A DNA stretch of 33,620 bases, taken from Rhodopseudomonas infernalis. Lineage in GTDB: Bacteria > Pseudomonadota > Alphaproteobacteria > Rhizobiales > Xanthobacteraceae. Positions within the stretch are counted from its first letter, which is position 1; the number at the start of each line of letters is the position of its first letter. The position numbers and the translations under genes were made by a program. The DNA is taken from assembly GCF_022271405.1 (NCBI RefSeq), contig NZ_JAJNAL010000047.1, positions 1 to 33,620 on the forward strand, written 5' to 3'. Below the pieces are notes generated by a model. That model was not told the origin of the DNA, made no database searches, and worked only from the letters and a program-made list of their open reading frames with translations. Of this stretch, positions 16,990 through 27,347 are shown piece after piece.

Positions 16990-17838
16990 TCAGGGTGTCG
17001 GCTTGCCACTCGGGGGCACCGTATAGCGCCTCGCGTGGCTGCCGACGAGAGCCGACGAACGAAGGGAGGCCCCCGCTGCGATCAGGGCTGCCTTGATCTG
17101 ATCGAGGCTGCAGGGCGCCGAAATCGACACCAGCAGCGCCGCGCCGTCGAAAGCGGTATCCGGCACAGCCACGACCTCGGCCAATGGCGAGATCGCGCGG
17201 GCGATTTCGGCGTTCCAGCCCGACACCCGGATGCTCCAGGTCTCGACCTCGGTGACCATGGCGCTGTCGGCCACCCGCGACACCACGAACACCGGCAGCG
17301 CCGCCGGATGGTCGGCGCGTTCGATGAACGGCAGCCGGGCGATGATCTTGGGGACACCCGCCGGCTCCAGCGCCAGCCACCATGGTGTGGCGCCCGAGGT
17401 CGCCGACACCAGCGCCAGATCGCCCTTCGATCGGGCCACGGCCTCGACCGCTGCCGAGGCCGAGAAATGCGGCACATAGGGCACGGTGAAGCCAAAATGG
17501 AAGCGTGCCGAATCCCGCATCGCCGACTCGCCGAGCGACTGGTCGACATGCACCGAGAACGGCGCCTGCACATAGGTGAAGGTGGCGATGATCACCCGCC
17601 AGATGCTCTCGACGGTGTCGAGCGGCAGGATGCCGTGGTGGCGCTGCACCAGCCGCCGCATCATGTCGGCCTCTCGCGCCGGCCGAAACGCCGAGCCGAC
17701 CTCCTGGGTCTGCTTCACGGCGATCAGCCGGTCGATGATATCGCCGCGCTGCATCAGCAGCTGATGCACCTGCGCGTCGATGCTGTCGATCTCCTGGCGG
17801 AGCTCGTTGAGCGACGGCGGCGAGGGCGGCTTGGTCAT
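16990..17838 (-). CDS. Chorismate mutase with a long C-terminal domain
   Basis: Residues 9-95 are an AroQ-type chorismate mutase: LRQEIDSID, an Arg in the first helix, the VKQ lysine and a later FRPAREADMMRRL helix. It converts chorismate to prephenate, feeding the two genes downstream. The remaining ~185 residues faintly resemble a prephenate-dehydratase-like two-lobed domain (about 105-185) followed by an ACT-like tail (about 195-275), but I do not see the TRF motif expected of an active dehydratase. The C-terminal part may be regulatory. It starts the operon, with GAAGG upstream of its ATG and 39 nt before hisC. Confidence 0.85.
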   Translation of the reverse strand: MTKPPSPPSLNELRQEIDSIDAQVHQLLMQRGDIIDRLIAVKQTQEVGSAFRPAREADMMRRLVQRHHGILPLDTVESIWRVIIATFTYVQAPFSVHVDQSLGESAMRDSARFHFGFTVPYVPHFSASAAVEAVARSKGDLALVSATSGATPWWLALEPAGVPKIIARLPFIERADHPAALPVFVVSRVADSAMVTEVETWSIRVSGWNAEIARAISPLAEVVAVPDTAFDGAALLVSISAPCSLDQIKAALIAAGASLRSSALVGSHARRYTVPPSGKPTP

Positions 17839-17947
17839 TGCGAAGAACCTTCAGGCGGGCGGGGAGCGCTGCGACCATCTGCTTATGAAACCAGACGATT
17901 GAACGCAAAGAAATTTGGATTGAGGGCAGGGTCGCCGGCCGCGGGGC

Positions 17948-17970
17948 ACCCTCCCCCTCCAGGGGAGGGT
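17948..17970. repeat. Perfect 9-bp G/C hairpin
   Basis: ACCCTCCCC (17948-17956) and GGGGAGGGT (17962-17970) pair perfectly around a 5-nt loop. It lies between divergent chorismate mutase and the metX promoter. No T tract follows on either strand, so it is more like a dispersed palindromic repeat of this genus than a terminator. It would be in the 5' region of chorismate mutase if that transcript starts beyond it. Confidence 0.5.
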
Positions 17971-17995
17971 GAAGGGGCCGTCGCAGGGCCGAATA

Positions 17996-18024
17996 TTGAC
18001 GGCTTCCCGCTTTATGACTACTGT
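17996..18024 (+). promoter_or_regulatory. Promoter of the metXW transcript
   Basis: TTGACG (17996-18001) and TACTGT (18019-18024) are separated by 17 nt. Transcription would start near 18031, directly at the 5' edge of the SAM-II aptamer, which supports the assignment. The -10 box is only moderately like the consensus. Confidence 0.5.
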
Positions 18025-18031
18025 CCGTCAA

Positions 18032-18087
18032 TCCCGTGGTCATTTGAGCCGGCCGGCTTGCAGCCACGTTAAACAACTCGCTAAACA
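18032..18087 (+). ncRNA. SAM-II riboswitch aptamer
   Basis: The sequence fits the alphaproteobacterial SAM-II (metA-type) consensus. P1 is CGTGG (18035-18039) with CCACG (18064-18068). The conserved loop CATTTGAGCCGG follows, then CTTGCAGCCACGTTAAA, and the pseudoknot 3' strand CGCTAAA lies at 18079-18085. SAM-II is an H-type pseudoknot that binds S-adenosylmethionine and lowers expression of methionine genes when SAM is plentiful. Here it precedes metX and metW, the standard targets. I recognise it from the motif; a covariance-model search would settle it. Confidence 0.93.
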
Positions 18088-18138
18088 GGCCGGGGACGTT
18101 TTGATCCCGGCCGAACCCATGTTCAGGCCGGGTTTTTT
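18088..18138 (+). terminator. Riboswitch expression platform with intrinsic terminator
   Basis: Three segments share one palindromic word: A GGCCGGG (18088-18094), B CCCGGCC (18106-18112) and C GGCCGGG (18126-18132). B can pair with A (antiterminator) or with C (terminator). The B-C hairpin is extended inwards by GAAC/GTTC (18113-18116 with 18121-18124) and is followed by TTTTTT (18133-18138), a textbook intrinsic terminator. A starts one base after the aptamer, so ligand binding could free or block it and so choose between the two hairpins. The direction (SAM favours termination) is inferred from known SAM-II behaviour. Confidence 0.85.
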
Positions 18139-18203
18139 ATTGACCCTGCCATCACTATCTCTGGACGACCGGGAGGTGCCCGGGTCGAGGCCGTGGCAGG
18201 CGT

Positions 18204-19394
18204 ATGATGAACGTTCATTCGAAAGGGCAGGTCGCCGGCGAGCGCGCCCATGAGGCAGACCATCCGACGTCTCTGGTCGCCCATTTCGGCCCGGACCAGC
18301 CGCTGCGGCTCGATTGCGGCGTCGATCTCGCGCCGTTCCAGATCGCCTACCAGACCTACGGCACGCTGAACGCCGACAAGAGCAACGCCATCCTGGTGTG
18401 TCACGCGCTGACCATGGATCAGCACCTCGCCAATGTGCACCCGCTCACCGGCAAGCCCGGCGGCTGGCTGACCCTGGTCGGCCCCGGCAAGCCGATCGAC
18501 ACCGACCGCTATTTCGTCATCTGTTCGAACGTGATCGGCAGCTGCATGGGCTCGACCGGTCCGGCCTCCACCAATCCCGCGACTGGCCAGCTGTGGGGTC
18601 TGGATTTTCCGGTCATCACCATCCCCGACATGGTGCGGGCGCAGGCGATGCTGGTCGACCGGCTCGGCATCGACCGGCTGTTCAGCGTGGTCGGCGGCTC
18701 GATGGGCGGCATGCAGACGCTGCAATGGACCGTGGCCTATCCGGACCGGGTGTTTTCGGCGATGCCGATCGCCTGCGCGACGCGGCACTCGGCGCAGAAC
18801 ATTGCTTTCCACGAGCTCGGCCGCCAGGCCGTGATGGCCGACCCGGACTGGGCGCACGGCCGTTATTTCGAGCACGGCTCCCATCCGCATCGCGGCCTCG
18901 CGGTGGCGCGGATGGCCGCGCACATCACCTACCTGTCGGACGCCGCGCTGCATCGCAAATTCGGCCGGCGGATGCAGGACCGCGAACTGCCGACGTTCTC
19001 GTTCGACGCCGACTTCCAGGTCGAGAGCTATCTGCGCTACCAGGGCTCGTCCTTCGTCGAACGCTTCGATGCCAACTCCTATCTGTATCTGACCCGCGCG
19101 ATGGATTACTTCGATATTGCGGCCGATCACGACGGCGTCCTGGCTGCGGCGTTCCGCGGCACGCAGACGCGGTTCTGCGTCGTGTCGTTCACATCCGACT
19201 GGCTGTTTCCGACCGCGGAGTCGCGCGCCATCGTGCATGCGCTGAACGCCGGCGGGGCGCGGGTGTCGTTCGCCGAAATCGAAACCGACAAGGGCCACGA
19301 CGCCTTCCTGCTCGACGAGCCGGAATTCATCGATATCGCCCGCGCGTTCCTGCATTCGGCCGCCACGGCGCGCGGACTGGGCCAGGGGCACTGA
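18204..19394 (+). CDS. metX: Homoserine O-acyltransferase
   Basis: A 396-residue alpha/beta-hydrolase-fold enzyme of the MetX family. It acylates homoserine from acetyl-CoA or succinyl-CoA, committing it to methionine. The catalytic triad is visible: S166 in GGSMGGMQ, D332 in SFTSDWLF and H365 in KGHDAF. MetX proteins of proteobacteria can be acetyl- or succinyltransferases and I cannot decide by eye. Two ATGs (18204, 18207) could start it; the ribosome site is weak (GGCAGG). A small hairpin at 18167-18186 covers a GGGAGG just before it. Expression should respond to SAM through the riboswitch upstream. metW follows after 1 nt. Confidence 0.95.
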   Translation: MMNVHSKGQVAGERAHEADHPTSLVAHFGPDQPLRLDCGVDLAPFQIAYQTYGTLNADKSNAILVCHALTMDQHLANVHPLTGKPGGWLTLVGPGKPIDTDRYFVICSNVIGSCMGSTGPASTNPATGQLWGLDFPVITIPDMVRAQAMLVDRLGIDRLFSVVGGSMGGMQTLQWTVAYPDRVFSAMPIACATRHSAQNIAFHELGRQAVMADPDWAHGRYFEHGSHPHRGLAVARMAAHITYLSDAALHRKFGRRMQDRELPTFSFDADFQVESYLRYQGSSFVERFDANSYLYLTRAMDYFDIAADHDGVLAAAFRGTQTRFCVVSFTSDWLFPTAESRAIVHALNAGGARVSFAEIETDKGHDAFLLDEPEFIDIARAFLHSAATARGLGQGH

Positions 19395-19395
19395 G

Positions 19396-20091
19396 ATGGC
19401 GGTGCAGGAAAGCTTGCCGCTGGGCACGTCCGAGCGGCCGATGTTGCGGGTGCATCGCGCCGACCATCTGCTGGTCGCCGATATGGTCGAAGCCGGCTCC
19501 AAGGTGCTCGACGTCGGTTGCGGCGAAGGCGACCTGATGCAGCTGCTGGAATCGCGCGGCGTCGATTGCCGCGGCATCGAGCTGTCGCGCGAGGGCGTCA
19601 ACCGCTGCGTGTCGCGCGGCCTCGCGGTGGTGCAGGGCGACGCCGACACCGACCTCGACAACTACGTCGACGATGCATTCGACTACGTGATCCTGTCGCA
19701 GACCCTGCAGGCGACGCGGCAGCCGCGCGTCGTGCTGGAAAATCTGCTGCGCATCGGCCGGCGTGCGATCGTGTCGTTTCCGAATTTCGGCTACATCAAC
19801 ATGCGGCTGCAGCTGCTGATCAACGGCCAGATGCCGCGCACCGACAACCTGCCGGCGACCTGGTACGACACGCCGAACATTCACTTCTGCACCATCAAGG
19901 ACTTCGTCGTGCTGTGCGACGAGATCAACGTCAAGATGGAACGCGCCGTCGCCCTCGACCGTTACGGTCGCCCCCTGCGCCTGAATGCGCCGTGGTGGTT
20001 CTGGAATATGTTCGGCGAGCAGGGCGTGTTTCTGCTCAGCCGCGCGGAGAAGAAGCTGCCGCCGTCGCAGGGCGACTACGTCGCGCCTTAG
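19396..20091 (+). CDS. metW: MetW, methionine biosynthesis partner of MetX
   Basis: A 231-residue protein with a class I SAM-methyltransferase fold; the glycine-rich motif VLDVGCGEG is at 37-45. MetW is encoded next to metX in many proteobacteria and is needed with it for methionine synthesis, probably by supporting MetX activity and not by methylating a metabolite. The conserved FPNFGYINMRLQLL segment and WYDTPNIHFCT are typical of MetW. It is separated from metX by a single base and shares the SAM-II-controlled transcript. A small hairpin at 20126-20139 follows but has no T tract. Confidence 0.94.
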   Translation: MAVQESLPLGTSERPMLRVHRADHLLVADMVEAGSKVLDVGCGEGDLMQLLESRGVDCRGIELSREGVNRCVSRGLAVVQGDADTDLDNYVDDAFDYVILSQTLQATRQPRVVLENLLRIGRRAIVSFPNFGYINMRLQLLINGQMPRTDNLPATWYDTPNIHFCTIKDFVVLCDEINVKMERAVALDRYGRPLRLNAPWWFWNMFGEQGVFLLSRAEKKLPPSQGDYVAP

Positions 20092-20362
20092 CCCGGTTGT
20101 GCAGCGTCGCATCGCCGGCGCTTTGAGCGTTGGAACGCTGAGTTTATCGGCGTCCGCCGTGTGACCTGCAGCACATCAAGTAGTTAACGGCCATCCACTC
20201 GTTGGGCGGAATTTTGGCAGGTTCCGCTGCCACGAAATGATCTTCTTATCACCGCGGAATCAATGCCGCGCTGCCGCACGTGTCATTCTCTCGCCATCGC
20301 TGCTCTGTTTACCGCACCCGCCGGTCGTCGCCGATCGGTGTGTTGATGGAGAGAGAGTCTGA

Positions 20363-21151
20363 ATGCTTGAGTTCACTGCGTTTCGTCCGGGTCGCGTTGT
20401 TGCGTTGGTTCTGGGGATTGCGGCGATTGCCGCTCTGGCGAGTCCGGCATCGGCTCGACCGTTGCATCGTCATCACGGCTACACTGCGTATCATGGCGAC
20501 GCCGCGTCGCATCGCGGTTATCACCGTCATCGCCACTACACCAAACGCTATCGCGGCGGGCGCCACGCACGGGCTGCTGCCCCGCAGGGTTATGCTGATC
20601 AGCAGTCGTTCGGGTTTCAGGCGTATCAACAGTCTCAGACGTATCAACAGCCGCAGGGGTTTGCGCCGGCCGGCTACGCCGATCCGAACGCGGTGAGCGC
20701 GCCGCGGATGATCAAGCAGCGCGCGCAGCGCCGCGCTTCGCGTGCCGCGCCCCACGCGCAGCAGGCGCAGTGGCAGACCTGGAATGGCGGCGGCGGTGGC
20801 GGCTCGGGCCTGGTCGCCGAGGCGCGCCGCTACATCGGCGGCAATCCGACCGGGCGCAGCCGTCTGTGGTGCGCGCGCTTCATGAACATGGTGCTGGAGC
20901 GCTCCGGCCATCGCGGCACCGGCTCCGACATGGCGAGCTCGTTCGCCCGCTACGGCCAGCGCGTCTCCGGGCCGCAGGTCGGCGCGATCGCGGTGATGTC
21001 GCGCGGCAAGCGTGGCGGTCATGTCGGTGTCGTCACCGGCGTCGATTCCAGCGGCAATCCGATCGTCGTCTCCGGCAATCACGGCCGCCGCGTCGCCGAG
21101 TCGGTGTATTCGAAGAGCCGCATTTACGCCTACGTGATGCCGTCGAGCTGA
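20363..21151 (+). CDS. Exported CHAP-like (TIGR02594-type) cell-wall protein
   Basis: A 262-residue protein. Residues 1-31 are a signal peptide ending near ASA-RP. A low-complexity linker follows, rich in His/Arg/Tyr (34-70) and Gln/Tyr (78-100), then a Gly run (142-147) and a compact C-terminal cysteine-hydrolase-like domain (about 148-262). In it C170 (LWCARF), H220 (GGHVGVV) and N239 (SGNHG) are in the order of the CHAP/NlpC catalytic triad. Such domains cleave peptidoglycan cross-links or stems. It lies alone, with GGAGAGAGAG before the ATG. A related domain occurs in the large protein at 28613-30670. Confidence 0.8.
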   Translation: MLEFTAFRPGRVVALVLGIAAIAALASPASARPLHRHHGYTAYHGDAASHRGYHRHRHYTKRYRGGRHARAAAPQGYADQQSFGFQAYQQSQTYQQPQGFAPAGYADPNAVSAPRMIKQRAQRRASRAAPHAQQAQWQTWNGGGGGGSGLVAEARRYIGGNPTGRSRLWCARFMNMVLERSGHRGTGSDMASSFARYGQRVSGPQVGAIAVMSRGKRGGHVGVVTGVDSSGNPIVVSGNHGRRVAESVYSKSRIYAYVMPSS

Positions 21152-21176
21152 GCGTAGCGCTTCCCCGCCCACGATC

Positions 21177-21305
21177 GTCATCCGCGGGCTTGACCCGCCT
21201 GCGGGGCCGTAGCCCCTTCGGCGCGGCGAAGGCCCGCGGATCCATCGCGCGCGCAGCGCGCCTCTTCACAAGAGGATCGATTGCCGGGTCAAGCCCGGCG
21301 ATGAC
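21177..21305. repeat. 129-bp element with 21-nt terminal inverted repeats
   Basis: GTCATC-CG-CGGGCTTGACCCG at 21177-21197 is an inverted copy of CGGGTCAAGCCCG-GC-GATGAC at 21285-21305, differing only at the two-base spacer. The interior holds short palindromes, among them a GCGCGC run near 21246 and CCTCTT-CAC-AAGAGG (21261-21275). The 13-mer core is also in the element at 9671-9830, and the GATGAC end is shared with the hairpin at 25062-25097. It looks like a non-coding mobile or MITE-like palindromic unit of the Bradyrhizobium/Rhodopseudomonas group; no target-site duplication is obvious. Confidence 0.7.
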
Positions 21306-21323
21306 GGATGAGCGAGTGGCGGG

Positions 21324-22106
21324 CTAGTCGAACAGCCCAGCCTGCTCCACCCGCACCGCATCGCCCTGGGCGATGTCGCCGGCTTCGATGACTTCGGCGT
21401 ACACGCCGCAGTCGGCGTGGCCGAGGTTCTGCTGCAGCGTTTCGGGGATCGAAAGGTCGCGTGCGGCGGTCTGCGGGTCGACGTTGGTGGCGGCGCAGCG
21501 AACGATGCGCTTGACGACCTTGAGGCGGGCGCTGCCGATCGCCAGCGTCCGGTCCATCAGGTCGAACTCGCCCCAGGCCGGCCAGCCGCTGACATAGAGA
21601 TTGGCGCGAAACCGGAGCGGATCGACCGTCCGGCCGATCATCGTTTCCAGCGCCGCGACGCTGTCCAGATTGATGATCGAGACCACCTTGCGGGCGACGT
21701 CCGAGAAGCTGTGGCCGCGGCCCTCCAGCAGCCTCGGCGGGCCGCGCAGCTCATCGGCGAACTCCGCCGCGAAGAACCGTTCGATCGCAGCCCGGCCGTC
21801 CGCCGTGGACAAGTCGCCGCGCACCAGCTCGGCGCCGTCCCGGGCGATCATCAGCTCACGGCTCGCTTCGTCATAGCGGGTGCGCAGGGCGGCGAGCCGC
21901 TCGTTGCGCATCAGCATCAGGAAGCGGATCTTCGGAAAGTATTTCGGTGCCGCCGGGTCGAACCCGATCGGGCCGTTTTCGATGGCGAACGCCCGGTCGC
22001 CCGGCAGGGTTTGGCCGACAGCCAGTGCGACGTGCGGCAACGGCTCCGGCGACAGGCCTTTGACCGGGTAGCTGTAGATGGCGGAAACGGCGGCGGGCAT
22101 CGACAT
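21324..22106 (-). CDS. MOSC domain protein
   Basis: A 260-residue cytoplasmic protein with the YcbX/mARC-type layout: an N-terminal beta-barrel (SAIYSYPVKGLSPEPL, 8-23) followed by a MOSC domain with C204 in RCAATNVDP, the conserved Cys that ligates molybdenum cofactor in related enzymes. YcbX-like proteins reduce N-hydroxylated compounds using a flavin/ferredoxin partner; none is fused here, unlike E. coli YcbX, which ends in a 2Fe-2S domain. The start is ATG 22106 or 22100 (MSM...). The frame is open upstream to 22202, but that extension is poorly supported. It diverges from clpB. Confidence 0.85.
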   Translation of the reverse strand: MSMPAAVSAIYSYPVKGLSPEPLPHVALAVGQTLPGDRAFAIENGPIGFDPAAPKYFPKIRFLMLMRNERLAALRTRYDEASRELMIARDGAELVRGDLSTADGRAAIERFFAAEFADELRGPPRLLEGRGHSFSDVARKVVSIINLDSVAALETMIGRTVDPLRFRANLYVSGWPAWGEFDLMDRTLAIGSARLKVVKRIVRCAATNVDPQTAARDLSIPETLQQNLGHADCGVYAEVIEAGDIAQGDAVRVEQAGLFD

Positions 22107-22332
22107 GCCGTTCTTTAAAGGATTCCGCCTGCGCCTGTCACCTGCACGAAATTGTGACGCCGGCTCTTCCGTTTCCGGAACCGATGCCCACATTTGCGTC
22201 AAGCCGCTGCCGGTTCGGACGCGGCGACGACCGCCGCCGGTTGACGACCATCAACGCGGCCGGTGGAACCCCAATGAAGATGCCGTCCGCGTGCTTCCGA
22301 GGCGCCGATGGCAGGCTGAGGGACCTAACATC

Positions 22333-24972
<2,640 letters not shown>

Positions 24973-25061
24973 GCCGTGTGCGGACGCGCAGCGGCATTCT
25001 CATGCCGCTGCGCAGATCCGCGATTTGGTTGCCTGCGATCGAAGCGCTGCAGCGAACACAA

Positions 25062-25097
25062 GCCGTCATCGCCCGGTCGGAGCCGGGCGATGACGGC
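25062..25097. repeat. Perfect 15-bp hairpin between convergent genes
   Basis: GCCGTCATCGCCCGG (25062-25076) and CCGGGCGATGACGGC (25083-25097) pair perfectly around TCGGAG. It lies between the end of clpB and the end of the minus-strand propeller gene. There is no T run on either strand, yet such a stem may still stop transcription or protect 3' ends. The GTCATCGCC/GGCGATGAC ends are the same as in the element at 21177-21305, so it is probably a minimal member of that repeat family. Confidence 0.7.
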
Positions 25098-25160
25098 GGA
25101 GGGGTTGGGCGCGCAGCGCCATCGCACGGAGGCCCGTGCATTGGACGCTGCGAGCCGCGG

Positions 25161-26789
25161 CTACTTCCTCTCGATCTTGTAGATCGCGTTCTCGATGTCC
25201 GAAGACACGTAGATCGTCCCGTTCGCCCCCACGCCGACGCCGGTTGGCATGTTGGTCGGCGGCAGGCCGGGGGCGGGGACGAGGCCGATCGGGAGATCGC
25301 CGGCGATCTCCGTGACCTTGCCGGTCGCCGGATCGATCTCGATGACGCGCTTGGCTCCGACCTCGGCGACGATCAGCTTGCCGGACGGCGCCAGCGCCAG
25401 GCCTTCCGGCATCTTCAGATCCTTTGCCACCACGGTTTTGGCGCCGCTCGCCGGGTCGATCTTCGTGACTTGCCCGGCGAACGCCTCGGTGACGTAGATC
25501 GCGCCGTCCGGCGCCGCGGCGAGGCCGACCGGCCCGGCGAGATCGTTGGCGATTGCCTTGCGGTCCTTGCCGTGCTCGCCGCCGACTTCGATCAGCGATT
25601 TGGTGCCGAGTTCGGCCACGATGAGCTTGCCGCCCGGGAGCCGGATCGCGTCGTAGGGCGCCTTGAAGTCGTGCATCATCTCGAGCGATTTGCCGCTGGC
25701 GCGGTCGATCACCTGCACGGTGCCGGTGAACCAGCTCGACAGGATCACCTCGTTGCCCTTCGCTGTGGCGCTCATCGGATATTCGAGCGTCGTGCCATCG
25801 GCGTGCATCCGCGCCAGTTCGCGCACCTCGCCGCTGGCGCCATCGACGCTGCGATAAGCGAACACGTCGGCGACGTAGATCGTGTCCTTGCCGCCGTCGC
25901 TCACCACGCCGATGCCGCCCGGAAACGCCAGCTTGCCGATGATCACCTGCTTGGCGGTGCCGGTCGCCGGATCGACCTCCTGGATGCCGTTGTCGGCCAT
26001 GTTGGAGACGAAGATGCGGTCCTGCGCGTCGATCGCCAGATTGTCGAGCGACGGCTTGAGCTGCGCCACCATCTGCTTCGCGCCGGTCTTGGTATCGACC
26101 CTGACGAGCTGACCGAGCGCGGTGTCGAGCACGAACAGATTGCCCTTGGAGTCGAAATTCGCCGCTGCCGGAATCTTGAAGCCATCGGCGACGACGCTGA
26201 GTTCGCCCTTGTCGACATCGACGGCCGCGACCTGCCCTTTGAACCACAGCGGCCCGTAGAGCCGATCATCGGGACCGAACTCGAAGCCGTTCAGGCCGCC
26301 CATCTTCTCCATGATCTTGCGCGGCGGCTTCTCGCCTGCGACGTCGATCTCATACAGCGCGTCGCCGAGGAACACCTGCGTGGCATAGAGCCGACCGTCC
26401 TTGCGGAAGGCGAGCGAGTTGATCCCGGGCAGCCCTGAGGCGAGCTTCCTAATCGGCCCGTCGCCCTTGCGGGCATAGAGATCGCCGGTGAGAAACGCGG
26501 TCCACGCCATGGTGCTGTCGGGCGCGAAGGCGATGTCGTCCGCCATGCCCTCGGGCGTCGGCACCGCGACGTTGGCGGTGCCCTTGTCGCGGTCGACCTC
26601 ATACAACGCAGCGCCCGCGACCGAGCCGGCAAACAGTCGTCCGGCCTTGTCGATGCCGAGGCCATGAACGCCATGAAACGCCGAGCCATTGACCAGCTTG
26701 GTGACCTGATATTCGTTCGCACGCGCGCCGGACAACGCCAGCAGCGCAAGCACCGCCGCACTCGCGCCAAGCGCAAGATTGCTCCTCAT
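25161..26789 (-). CDS. Exported beta-propeller protein (SMP-30/NHL/YncE-like)
   Basis: A 542-residue protein with a Sec signal peptide (1-24, ending SGARA) and about ten or more propeller blades of the form P-x-G-[IVL]-A-x-x-PDG-x-[IL]-Y-V-[AST]-x-x...G-x-V-x-x-IDP-x-[TS]-G. The repeats run almost end to end (about 40-540), enough for two propellers. The closest look-alikes are SMP-30/gluconolactonase, virginiamycin B lyase and NHL proteins; I see no clear catalytic metal set, so a binding or lactonase role is open. The ATG at 26789 has GGAGGAAA six bases upstream. It is transcribed towards clpB and stands alone. Confidence 0.85.
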   Translation of the reverse strand: MRSNLALGASAAVLALLALSGARANEYQVTKLVNGSAFHGVHGLGIDKAGRLFAGSVAGAALYEVDRDKGTANVAVPTPEGMADDIAFAPDSTMAWTAFLTGDLYARKGDGPIRKLASGLPGINSLAFRKDGRLYATQVFLGDALYEIDVAGEKPPRKIMEKMGGLNGFEFGPDDRLYGPLWFKGQVAAVDVDKGELSVVADGFKIPAAANFDSKGNLFVLDTALGQLVRVDTKTGAKQMVAQLKPSLDNLAIDAQDRIFVSNMADNGIQEVDPATGTAKQVIIGKLAFPGGIGVVSDGGKDTIYVADVFAYRSVDGASGEVRELARMHADGTTLEYPMSATAKGNEVILSSWFTGTVQVIDRASGKSLEMMHDFKAPYDAIRLPGGKLIVAELGTKSLIEVGGEHGKDRKAIANDLAGPVGLAAAPDGAIYVTEAFAGQVTKIDPASGAKTVVAKDLKMPEGLALAPSGKLIVAEVGAKRVIEIDPATGKVTEIAGDLPIGLVPAPGLPPTNMPTGVGVGANGTIYVSSDIENAIYKIERK

Positions 26790-27347
26790 CACATTTCCTC
26801 CCGACAATGTTTATTTTTATGCGGTGAGTATTTGGTGCGGTCGCTGCATTGGCAAGGAGAATCGGCGGAGCATCAGGACTACAGGAGCTTGCATAGAGAC
26901 GTGATCTGCCGACGCGGGATGCAGATGATCGCGCCGGGCCGACGGCGGCCCGATCGGCACACCCGCGCGGCACGCTCCGTGCGGCGGGACGCTCCGCAGC
27001 AATCAGGTCGACCTGCTGACCCGTTCGCATCAAATGTTGCCGCAAAGGTACACAGGACTTTCGATCCGGGAGTAATTCGCAGAATCCGCTTGCAGCCCAT
27101 TCGAGCCGGGTATCAATATGCGCAGGACGATTAGTTTTATTGCGCTTAGCTGAAATTATTTGAATCTGTAAGAACGGCGCGGAGCATCGACTCCGCTGAA
27201 TTGACAAATCGAAATATGATTATGCCTTCGGGCGCCATTGATAACTTCCGACTCGCCCGAGCGGCCTGATCCCGGACACATACGCCAGGCCGTCGCCGCA
27301 CGCGGTGCGCCGCGCGTTGCCCGGCCTGAGTTGCGAGGGTTGCGTCG
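26790..27347. other. Gene-free 558-bp region between the propeller and lipoprotein genes
   Basis: The two flanking genes diverge, so both promoters should be here. No tRNA or plausible small gene is visible. A perfect hairpin GCGGAG-CATCGA-CTCCGC lies at 27179-27196, five bases before TTGACA (27201-27206). TATGAT (27215) and TATGCC (27221) follow but at non-ideal distances. The stretch 27100-27225 is clearly AT-richer than the neighbourhood. It probably carries the promoter of the lipoprotein operon. Confidence 0.4.

Noticed and set aside
15739-18072. 777-codon plus-strand open frame across tyrC, hisC and chorismate mutase
   Set aside because: It is opposite three recognised genes, has a biased Arg/Gly/His composition and even runs into the SAM-II leader.
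22107-22332. Heat-shock (RpoH) promoter for clpB
   Set aside because: TTGACG (22241) and CCCCAATG (22269) are about 22 nt apart, too far for the RpoH spacing, and no better pair was found.
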